NCBI RefSeq assembly: GCF_000090795.2
Contig: NW_003546340.1
Location: 27,957-91,956 of the forward strand
Origin: Amphimedon queenslandica
Lineage: Eukaryota; Porifera; Demospongiae; Haplosclerida; Niphatidae
Direction: 5' to 3'
Length of the DNA stretch: 64,000 nucleotides
The notes below the pieces were generated by a model. It saw nothing but the letters and a program-made list of their open reading frames with translations. It made no database searches and was not told the DNA's origin. A program made the translations under genes and the position numbers. Shown here piece after piece: positions 23,501 to 33,600 of the stretch (within the stretch, counting starts at the first letter, position 1; the number at the start of each line of letters is the position of its first letter).

Positions 23501-24945
23501 TGCTTGCATCATTAGTAAATTTTTACCCTTGCTTTACATCCTGCTGCATAATGTACTGCATTGGACAGAGTAGTAGTATTATTATTATTATGAATGCTAT
23601 GAATGTTATTATAAGAGTTGGTATTAGCACGCATATCAAATGACACAGCAAGATATCATAAGAACACATTATGGTATTGGACAGTTTGAATATACTTTGT
23701 ATTTTGTACTCTCTCTCTCTGTCTCTCTGTGTGTGCCCCACTGTCTGGTAGTGTTCATGTATAAACTTGGTCTATTATTACTAAATCCTGCCCCCTCTTC
23801 CTCTCTCTTTTTCCCATACACAGAACCACTGAGTCATACTCCAGTTGCATCTATACTTCCTCTTATTTACCCTAATTAATGAGGTAGTCATTATTAACAT
23901 TCAGTTAGCGTCTCTGCCTCACTTAATTTGCTACACTACATGTATGTACATGTACATGAACCTTACCCTCTCTCTCTACCTACCTCTGTCTCTGTATTGT
24001 ACTTGTGGGTGGCGAGTCAGACATGGTCTGCGACTGTTTGTAGTGGAACACTTTATAATTGATGTATCTGTCAAGCTTGTGATTGAGTGGGTGGTTGTCT
24101 GTTGAGACGAGTTGACACACGGTCGTACTCCCCTCGGTGTACTCTCTGTGTGTAACAGTATGACCGGAATCCTTTTGATGACATTTTCACAAAACATGAA
24201 AGTGACTCTGACTCGATTAATTTGAGTTTTAATTACTACTGGCCCAGTCTAAGAACACACACACACACACACCAACAACAGCAACACAGCAATATCATTT
24301 AAAATGTGACACTAGCGGGAGAGTGGGAGGCGAAGTGTGGGGAGGAGGAGAAGGGAGGATGAGAGTTTGGGACAAAATATCTTTTTGTAGTATGTAAAAG
24401 GGAGAGGGAGGAAATTGAGTGAGAAGGAAGCAGAGATGAGAGAGAGAGACAGAGGAAGAGAGAAGCTTTGTACCTGCATATTTATAATGCATGAAAGAAA
24501 GAAAGAGAGGAAGGTGAGAGGTAGTAAGGAAGAGAAAATTGATTGTTATACATGTACATTGCTATTATTTATTTATTTTTCCTGTAGGTTTGCGTTTTGG
24601 TAGGCGAAGTTGTATCACGTGCTCGGTCAGCTCCCAAGAGACGTCCAAGGCCTCAGAAGGAAGAAAAGAAACCGACTGAAAGCAAAGAGCCGGTTCCCAT
24701 TGAAACACTTCAAGAGAAAGAAGCAGTTCAAGAAAAAGAAGCAGTTCAAGAAAAAGAAACAGAGGAAGAGAAAGAAATAGTGGAGACTGTCCAGGAGAAA
24801 GGGAACGAAAAGAAAGCTAAAAGTGATAAACCTAGAAAAAGGAACAAGGCCAAAAGGGTAAGGAAAAGAAACATGTGTGTATGTACGCGTACATGTATTT
24901 GTTTTTATATTTAACTATTGTTTGTTGTTGTAGGAAACTGATTAG
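14561..24945 (+). CDS. TMX1-like transmembrane thioredoxin-related protein
   Basis: Exons 14561-14706, 14777-14892, 14958-15003, 15096-15224, 15434-15479, 15944-16045, 24588-24857, 24934-24945. Signal peptide (YIFLGLSLLVAVNGG), then a thioredoxin fold with active site WCPYC (Cys54 and Cys57), KVAKVDIT, and the cis-Pro loop QLPTIFH. A membrane segment (GIFGIMATGTVVIGLLIGL) is interrupted by an 8.5 kb intron and resumes with VCVLVGEVV in exon 7, followed by a basic stop-transfer (RARSAPKRRPRP) and a Lys/Glu-rich cytosolic tail with QEKEAV repeats. Order and topology match TMX1, an ER-membrane oxidoreductase acting on membrane-bound clients. Joining exon 7 rests on phase 0 at both sides and on the TMX1-like sequence at the junction. 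The last exon adds only Glu-Thr-Asp and a stop. Confidence 0.88.
15245..15420. repeat. AAT/GAT/ATG trinucleotide microsatellite tract
   Basis: Intronic run of TAA, GAT and ATG trinucleotides (15250-15315 and 15375-15412) in the TMX1-like gene. Confidence 0.9.
18715..19070 (-). repeat. Two satellite units in TMX1-like intron
   Basis: Minus-orientation copies (AATCAGCTCAAACTTGAAA, ACATGTATATGTATCA). The perfect 20 bp palindrome lies at 18870-18889; flanking copies are incomplete. Confidence 0.85.
20181..20222. repeat. (ATC)n/(ATT)n microsatellite
   Basis: Pure trinucleotide run, ATC changing to ATT, inside the long TMX1-like intron. Confidence 0.95.
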
Positions 24946-26876
24946 ATGCCATTGTCTTTTTAAAATTGAACTATCGTAATAATAATAATTATTTTATTTT
25001 TGATGGTATTTCCAACTAACTGTTGTTGTTGCCTTTGCCTAAGGATAATAATGGCTGCACTGTACACAGCTGCTACTGTAGGCAAGGGTTCGCTTCTTAG
25101 AATCAATGGAATATTATTGTACAGGTGGAACAAGCCATGATGTCAGCATTGATAATAAATAGAATTGGTACACGTATGTACATGTACGTGTCTGTCCCTC
25201 TCACTCCCCTCCCTCCCTCTCCTGCTCGCTCAGCAAAACTCTAATCACTGTACGCTTGGTCACATAAATGTTAATCAGTTATTTTATTTTGTTAGTTACA
25301 CCCTCCCTTCTCAGGGCATAGCCACCCCTTTTGCCACTTGTGTAATCAATAAATGTAAATCACAGACTTGTTTGTCCTGCCCTATGATGTGGTGAGACTC
25401 TCTCCACATGCTCTCTCCCTTTAGACAGTTCCTGCCCATGTGCACATCACACACTGCTTCCATTAGAAATGCTTGGCTGGCTCTCATAATATTGAATATC
25501 ATGCTCAACTCTCTCTCATTATTGCTGAAAGATAATCTTTCTTTCTTCATTTTTGGAGCATTAAGATCACTGCCACCCTCCCTGACTATGTGCCGCTGTA
25601 ATCAATAGCCTATTAATGGAGGTATCATGTAATGGTCCTTGAATCTCTATACATGTGTGTCCTTGTGTGTGTTCTCCTATTAGCTGCAACATGTGCTGTG
25701 TGGATCTCCTCATATTCCCCAAAGCCTTTAATTCATTACAGACCCAACAATTCATTATTATCTATGACAGACCTCCTTTCTCTCCCACTCGTCACATTAC
25801 TATTCCTCCCACATGTCACTCTCTCTCTCCCTCTCTCTCTCTCCCTCTTTCTTTCTCGTTCAAAAGCACAAATTATCATGCGTCAGACTTGCCATGAATG
25901 GCTTCGAGTGAAGTAGGACAAATGCCTTTTTAGTACTGACCTGCTTCAGGCTATAAGTACATTACCTAATTAGAGCTAGCGTGGACACTATGAACTTTAC
26001 TATTATTATCATTGTACATATGCACATGCACAAGCCTGCAGCATGTTGGAGAGTTGAATGAGTGTTTAAGAGGTGGATTTGTGGCTGTTTTGAAAGGGCA
26101 GAGAGAGAGAGGCGGTGCTCATGAGTGCAATCCAGGATTAAAGTTTGTGTAAGGGTGGGGCTGGGCTGAAGATCTAGCCCCAAATGGGTGGCTGTCTCCC
26201 AAGAGCTCCTCTTTGATAAGAGTTGCATAAAGTTGCTCTGTAACACAACTCCAAAACTGTGAATACACTGAATAATTTTCTTAGTCCCTCCTTCTGCCCT
26301 TAGCTTTGTGTCCCAGTACTGATAAAGGCTTAGGCTTGGGGGCGAGTTGGTATAGGATGGATATAGAGGGGAAAGCTTTTTTTGGGTGGTTCAGTGTCTG
26401 TGAGTGTAGCTAGCCTCAAAGCTAATCCTGTGGCTGCTTTGTCACTCCTTGAGGTAAAGGGCTCCTAACCAGTGCATGCAGCAGAGGAGGGCATCCTCCA
26501 AACCTCAGAGTTGCAACAAAGCTTTGGACTGGAAATTAAATAAAAAGGAGCTAGGGAATAGCTCTTAGGTGGAGTGCTCTCACCCCGGGCTATATATTTC
26601 TCTTAATAGGTAATGTGACAATCATATTGAATTTCATAGATCATACATTACGAGGGAAGCCATTGCATTCTCTTTCTCTTCTCTCCTTTTGTACACATTA
26701 AAGTATATTTTCGGCATTACAAAGGCTAACCCCACGTGCATGCCTTCAAGCCATAATGTGGTCATCGTAAGCTTATATATGAATGCGTACTGGAGGAGAG
26801 AAGAGATATAAGAGAGGCCCTCAGCACCAGTTTAACAAACCCAAACAACCTTTTTGACTGGTCTTTTTCCCCAATC
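24946..26876. other. Non-coding region upstream of the SIX1/2 gene
   Basis: About 1.9 kb without a credible exon. The part from 25150 on is poor in the dispersed repeats common elsewhere and contains CT-rich tracts (25180-25225, 25780-25860). A TATATAT word at 26774-26780 lies about 100 bp before the start codon and could be a TATA element. Being upstream of a developmental homeobox gene makes this a candidate cis-regulatory region; no specific site is proven. Confidence 0.4.
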
Positions 26877-28741
26877 ATGCAGTGTTTGTCCTTCGCAAGG
26901 AACATCATGAACGGCTACCAGCTTACAGCAGCAATGGCCATTCCCTACAATGCATATGGTCTGAGTCAAGAACAAGTTGCCTGCGTCTGTGATGTACTAC
27001 AGCAAAGCGGTAACATAGAGAGGCTTGCTAGGTTCCTCTGGAGTCTTCCAGCCTGCGAGCAGATACAGAAGAACGAGAGCGTCCTCAAAGCAAAGGCACT
27101 CATCGCCTTTCACCAGGGAAACTTCCAAGAGCTCTACAGAATCATAGAGACCAATAATTTCTCTCCCGACTCGCATCCAAAGATGCAGCAGCTCTGGCTT
27201 CAGGCTCACTACATCGAGGCTGAACGTCTCCGCGGAAAACCACTCGGAGCTGTTGGAAAGTATCGCATCAGACGCAAGTTCCCTCTTCCAAGGACCATTT
27301 GGGATGGTGAGGAGACCAGCTACTGCTTTAAAGAGAAGTCCAGAGTTGTCTTACGCCAGTGGTACACTAAGAATGCCTACCCATCGCCAAGAGAGAAACG
27401 ACAGCTAGCAGAACAGACCGGACTGACCACGACTCAAGTTAGCAACTGGTTTAAGAACAGACGTCAACGAGACAGAGCAGCAGAGACAAAAAGGTAATAG
27501 AGAACTATAACCCATATGCATGTACATTATGATAATTATCGCGATGCTAATACTCTGAATGCATTTAGCCAACAATGGGGAATAGTCCGAGTCCCTTTGA
27601 GTAGGTAACCTAGTAGCAACAAGTGAGTAAGATTGAATGTCACTGGGTTGCATTTAGCGTAAAGAGAAGCTTCCCGTAACAATCCACTTTGTAATTTGAT
27701 ACTTTGCTCAGTGTACACTTGTGCATGCATGTATGCCCAACCAGCAGTTGTACCTGTGTATACCTGCTCCCCCATCCACTTGCATGTGTGTATGAATGTG
27801 TGTAACATGCAGCAATTAGTCTGTAGCAACACATCAAAGCTAGCATCATTCTGAAGTGGTTTGTTGGAACTCAAGGCAGGCAATCACTGCCAATAACAAA
27901 CAATCTTTTCTGTTCTAATGATTATTTGTGTTCACAAAAACCAACTTTATTATTACTCACTCTCTCTCTTTTTTTCAATAATAGTACCGATCCTAAATTC
28001 AAGCAAGATCTATCCCTCAATTCTACTCCCTCTTCATCGACCAGTTCTGCTTCACTCTCCCTCGAGCTCCATTCACCGAAGGAAGGTCTCTCGGTAACCA
28101 ACGAGCTACCCGATGATCCAATCAATCCATCAGACCTATCGATCAAGGAAGAAATATCCTCTACTCCCGGCCCTAGCGGAGATTTCCCCAGCCCTAGTGC
28201 TAGCCCTGTTTCGGAGTCATCCTTCCCAAAGTTAACTGAAGTCTATCGTTCAGCAGAAGACTCGTTCATCACTCCAGAGAGCATCGGTCAGACGGATTCC
28301 TCGAGCATTGCTGTCTCTCCGGATAACACAAAGTACTATCCCCATCAGTCCGGCACTTACCCATCAACGAGTGATGCCTCCATTGCTTCCTCCTACTATG
28401 TCTCTTATAACGGTACCTCTTATCCGACAGCAGCTGCAACCCCTGCTGCATATAACAGCACGTCTCTACCCAACCCAGACATGTACTCCACTCCTGCTGG
28501 CTCTTGCTTGAGCCCGAGTTACCTCAGTTCTTACCAGGCAGCTACTGGTAAAGGATACACGTGGCCCACAGCTCCTAATGGTGTTGGATACAGTGCGTTT
28601 GGAATGACACCAGACATGTATCAGTATCAAGCTCAGACTTACCAGCAAATGGCTGCATCTCGTGGCACTTATCAAACACCAGCAGGAGCAGCTAGCTATT
28701 TCACGGGACAAACTGCCTCTCTACCGAACACAATGTCATGA
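26877..28741 (+). CDS. SIX1/2-class homeobox transcription factor
   Basis: Two exons, 26877-27493 and 27985-28741. The SIX domain begins at [18 protein letters not shown] and continues through [26 protein letters not shown] and [16 protein letters not shown]. The linker and homeodomain start [20 protein letters not shown], with the SIX1/2-class [11 protein letters not shown], and end in [17 protein letters not shown]. The intron falls just after the homeodomain; exon 2 encodes a long Ser/Thr/Pro/Tyr-rich tail of low complexity, a likely transactivation region. SIX1/2 proteins act in the nucleus with EYA co-activators in the Pax-Six-Eya-Dach network. The upstream Met (26877) is used; a second in-frame Met lies ten codons later at the NGYQLT segment. 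Codon use is more GC-rich than in the neighbours. Confidence 0.97.
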
Positions 28742-29394
28742 TGTCCTCTTCTGCAGTCATATACTGAGTAGTCTTGTGGTCACAAGTATATCAACATTAT
28801 TATTATTACTATTATTATTATTATGCATATCTTTCACTTCAATGCTCTTCCTTCCTTTCCTTATGCTCTGTGGTATGCCAGTTCTTTATTTGAACTGACC
28901 ACACACTCTTTCACAAGCTTCCCTTCTTTTCTATCAATCATTCTTCAAAGGACTATCACATCACTGCTTTGGCATCCACTGGATTGTGCCTCAGCAAGAC
29001 TATTTTTAATTTTCAACCATTAGAGAGAGAAAGAGACCTATTGTTCAGATCACAGCACCTACATTATTATTATTATTATTGTTATTATTATTATTATTAT
29101 TTCAGCTGTGCTTCATAATACTATCATAGTTATTATTATAATTACTATTATTATAGTCTAAAAATTAAAAAAACTCTTTTTATACTTATGCTTCACATGA
29201 GAATTATTTTATAAAGCTGTATTCACAATGTACACTGCTATTTTATGAAGCCATATTTGACTCCTGCTAGATGCTCATCATTAGCTATTAGAGGCCTTCT
29301 TTGCCACATGCATCATTGCTGAAAGCATTTGGCAGCATTCCAACACCAAACAATGTTTTCTTTGTAAGTGCTGGAGGTGGACTGCCTGTAGAGT
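28742..29394. other. SIX1/2 3' flank with ATT microsatellites
   Basis: Probable 3' UTR followed by spacer. ATT runs at 28795-28824 and 29060-29102. No coding exon seen. Confidence 0.5.
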
Positions 29395-29529
29395 GTGTCA
29401 TGTGAAAATATTTACAAAAAGAGAGCCAATGGCAACATCAATGGAAATAGAGTTGCAGCTATTATGATATATCCATGTATCTATTTGAGTTTAGTGAGAG
29501 TTTTGGGTGGAGCTCCTTTTGCAAAAACT

Positions 29530-30425
29530 ATGGGCGTGGCTGCTTCTTCCATTATCAAGATGGCGGCTAGAGGGATCTTGATACTGAGATATTCCAGGCC
29601 CTGGCAACTCTGGCAAGTAAGTTAGGACTAAGCTTTCTACAAGGGGAAGACTTAAGTGATATTTTTAGCAGAATTGCTTGTTAAAGAGAAGATTTTTTAC
29701 TCGTTTTCTGTCCTCAAATCAAAACGAAACCACCGAGAGGTCAAGCAAAGACGATGAGGAAAACACCAACCGCTTGGTTAGCTCTAGTAATACTTTATAA
29801 TTGCATTCAATTCTCTTTTGTGCATACGCTCCACTTCATAATGTAACAGATGCTGAGATATTCACAGGAAAATGGTACATTGATACAATGAGGATTATAA
29901 TTATGTATAATAATTTATTCATTATCAACAATTATAATATAGGTTTTTTGTCGTGGAGTAGAAATGCAGCCATTTGTGCTGGAGTAGGTGCAACTCTCTC
30001 AATGATAGAAAAGACGTCATCTTTTAGCTACCTTAGCTCTGGTACTTTTGATGCATAACCTTACATGCTTATAAAGAATGTTATTTTTTAAAATGTGTCT
30101 GGGATTTTTTACCTAAAAATATTTTTACAAGTTATTTACTTCCTGTTCTTGTTCACGCCTCAAGGTGTGAACAAGGTGTCAAAAAAAAACTTTTAATTTG
30201 AAAGTATTTTTTTGTTATGAATATTACTGACTTGTTTTTTTTTTTTGCATAGGATTCTTTGATTTAGGATTGATATTCATGACTGTAGGCTCATTTCACC
30301 ACATCTTGTCTTCAATTTATTTAAGAAAACACTTCAAGCTCTCCTTGGCTGGCCTCTGTTGGAATATAACTTATTCCTCAATTATTTGGATTGGCTATAT
30401 CTCTCTTGTTTGGCAGTTGATTTAA
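29530..30425 (+). CDS. TMEM160-like small membrane protein
   Basis: Four predicted exons: 29530-29616, 29669-29786, 29943-30041, 30253-30425. The first Met is at 29530; a second at 29560 (MAARGILILRYSRPWQLWQ) gives a basic, hydrophobic N terminus like a mitochondrial presequence. The core FLSWSRNAAICAGVGATL followed by GFFDLGLIFMTVGS matches the order and spacing of TMEM160 (FLSWFRN, then a Gly-rich membrane pair). The C-terminal part has further hydrophobic segments and ends WQLI. I joined exon 2 to exon 3 through the phase 1 donor at 29787, which gives VSSSFLSW; an unspliced reading frame across 29801-30058 also exists but inserts AT-rich, intron-like sequence. TMEM160 is reported to be mitochondrial; the sequence says little more. 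Confidence 0.72.
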
Positions 30426-30431
30426 AATGAT

Positions 30432-30515
30432 AATAACGACATAATAACCAACAATAATAACCAACAATAATAACCAACAATAATAACCAACAATAATAAC
30501 CAACAATTATTATTA
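30432..30515. repeat. 12-bp minisatellite (ATAATAACCAAC)n
   Basis: Five or more tandem copies of a 12 bp unit in the tail-to-tail spacer between the TMEM160-like gene and the CCP gene. Confidence 0.95.
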
Positions 30516-30600
30516 TTATCAATAATCTTTTAATGTGTAGTACATGTATGTTACAAAATTATTATTACTATTTTAATCATCAATAGTTGTAAAGTTCTTA

Positions 30601-33600
30601 TCACACGGGGACACACTGAGGTGGGAAACCAGTCGGCATAGACCACTCTCCATTCAACTGACATGTTCTGTACCGATTACCAATGAGACGATAGCCATGA
30701 TGACACTTTGCTGTGTAGCATGAACTTGGAGTATTTCCAGACAGTATGATGTCTCCATTAGAGACGGGAGACGGAGATGGACAGAAGTGATCTAACATTA
30801 CCAGGAAAATTGGATAATAAGATTGAAAAATTATACATAATTATAGCCTATACTTACTACTACTCGGTAATTGAAACTTCCTTTTTTAAAAAGCATTGCA
30901 TGATATAATGGTTCATTGGCTTGTTTAGTTCAATGATCAATACATTTAAGAATCCTCTCTGAATTACCCTACTCACTGTACACCCAGCATAAGTCATAAT
31001 GATTGATACATAATAATATAATGATCATTATATATATATCATTATATATAATGATCGATACATTTAAGAATCCTCCCTAAATTACCCTACTCACTGTACA
31101 CCCAGCATAAGTCATAATGATTGATACATAATAATATAATGATCATTATATATATATCATTATATATAATGATCGATACATTTAAGAATCCTCCCTAAAT
31201 TACCCTACTCACTGTACACCCAGTATGAGCCTCACCATTATATTGTATGAGTATTTTCCTATCTATGTACTGAGAGTTGCTGTTCCTAGCTGTCACATGG
31301 CAACCGTATTCCCCAGTGATAGAGTGAGCCCCTTCCTTAGTGACAGGCTGCAACAATAGCTCGTGACTTCTATTAGCAACTGAGAAATGACTCACTCTAA
31401 AATAAAACAATAAATACAAATAAAAGAGCACATACTCAGTACCTTACCTGACATTTATTTCATCTATTTCAGGTCCTGAGAGCTTCTTAATCTGGTGTGC
31501 ATTCCCAGTGGAGCTCTGACAAGCAAGATACACTGGCTGGGATACTGTGAAGTGCCAATTGTCTGTTGTCATCCACTCCTTTGTGACTGGATGACGCAAA
31601 ATAAACTTGGACCTTGGGAATATACCTGATAAGAAGAAATACAATAGGGCACATGAAATTTCCAAGAAATGACTCTGACCACAACCAATTTTTATCAGAT
31701 TTCTTATGCATATTGATAAAAAAATTTTGAGCAAATTTTGACAACTCGTCTTAGAAAATATGCCTCAATTTTTGCTATGCACAAAATGTAGAAAGTTTAT
31801 AGAGTTGTGAGTGACTCGAAAAATTTAAAAAATGCACAATGAATTTACGGTCGATAAGCAACACATACAAGTACAGTGTATAGATCATTGTTATTGCAGT
31901 TGTAGGAACAGCCACTGGTTTATAATAAAATTATCAGTAATTATCGACGTTATGCACAACAGAATGCAACAGAACTTCTTTACTGTGGCTTCTGGAATTG
32001 AAATCACACACTATTGCTTTATAATTGATCTAACCACATGATATAAGACAGTGAAGTGAGCCAATACCTTTTCCTAATTATTTAGTTGTAACTGATGCAA
32101 CCAAAAATGACACAAGATTTTAGAAAAGCAATTGCACAAACTTTCTAAATAGCATAAACACATTGTATAATAGTAAAATTGTAAAAAAGAGGGTGATTTC
32201 AGAGCCATTTTTAGGAAAAAGCAAAGGCCATTATCCTTGCTTTTAAAAAATTGGCTCATTTTAAAAATGCTTATAACTCCAAAAATACTTGTCAGAATCA
32301 CCTCAAACTTTCTACATAGCATAAGGACATCAATATGTATCAGAAAATGTAATAAAAATTTGGGATGATTTCGGAACCATTTTTTGGAAAAAACCATGGG
32401 CTATAGTACAGAGAAAATTTTCAAAATTGGCTCATTTTTTAAAATGACCATAACTCGAAAATTTGAGCTCAAAATCGACTCAAACTTTCTACACAACACA
32501 AGTACATCAATTTGTATCAGAAAATTTAATAAAAATTTGGGGTGATTTTGGAGCCATTTTTTGGAAAAAAACATGGGCTATAGTACAGAGAAAATTTTCA
32601 AAATTGGCTCATTTTTTAAAATGACCATAACTCGAAAATTTGAGCTCAAAATCGACTCAAACTTTCTACACAACACAAGTACATCAATTTGTATCAGAAA
32701 ATGGAATAAAAATTCAGGGTGATTTTTGAGCCATTTTTTGAAAAAAAATATGGGCTATAGCCTCCAAATTTACACACTCACTTCTTAAGCAAATGGTTGT
32801 TTCTCCACTCCACTGCCCAGTAGCAGTACATCTCCTAGCAATACTCCCATGTATGTAGTAGCCTCTGTTGCATATGTATATAGCAATTGAGCCTTCACTG
32901 ATGCCACCAACGTCTGAGTAAGAGTTATTATTAACTGATACGAGTCGGCCATTTTGAGGTATCGGTGGAGAAGGACAAAACCTGTAGCAGGAGGAACCTA
33001 AAAAATATTTATAATAATAATAATATTTGTCATCTTTTAAAAGTGATTTATAGCTAGTAAGATTAGTAACTACATGCAATGACAGGGCTGATGCTACTAA
33101 TAATAATAAGACAGTTAGAAGGGGAAAATTTAATGAGAGGCATTAGTTCCAGGCTTACATGCACATTGCAATAAATCATTTCCCTTCCCCCCCCTCTCTC
33201 TCTCTCTCCTTCCCTCTTTATCACTCGTGGTGTTTCACAGCGTAAAAGATACATGCAATCTCCATGGCAACGTGGTAATTATAATTAGGTATATGTACAC
33301 AGAAGCTGGTTAAAGCATTACAGAACTTAAAAGGAATGTGACTTTGTTGTTTGTAGAGCTTCCGCCTTGCCTTGTCAGGTAATCATACATATACATGTAC
33401 AAGCAAGGATTAATTAAAGGCATATATATTATGAAATACTACAGCGCATGCATATATACATGTACATGAATCTACATCTGAACAACTAAATTACATGTAT
33501 GCATCATAATGTGAATAATGCCCCTACTTATACTAGCACTACATGTACATGAATATATGTACATGTACATGTATATGTACAACTATGCATGTGAATGGTG

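Larger units (their letters stand above)
16046..24587 (+). other. 8.5 kb intron of the TMX1-like gene
   Basis: No exon, RNA gene or nested gene found on either strand; all open frames are short and fall in simple sequence. It holds many microsatellites (CA/TG, ATT, CT), scattered ACATGT/GTACATGTAC words, a purine-rich block at 17645-17725, two satellite units at 18715-19070 and a possible relic at 19858-19930. It is far longer than any other intron in the window, where most are 40-800 bp. Confidence 0.7.

Noticed and set aside
16046-24587. Nested genes in the long TMX1-like intron
   Set aside because: Frames there are short, low-complexity or antisense pairs, and no spliced product could be assembled.
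29801-30058. Continuous frame through the TMEM160-like intron
   Set aside because: It inserts AT-rich residues before FLSW that have no family match; splicing 29786 to 29943 gives a better TMEM160-like order.
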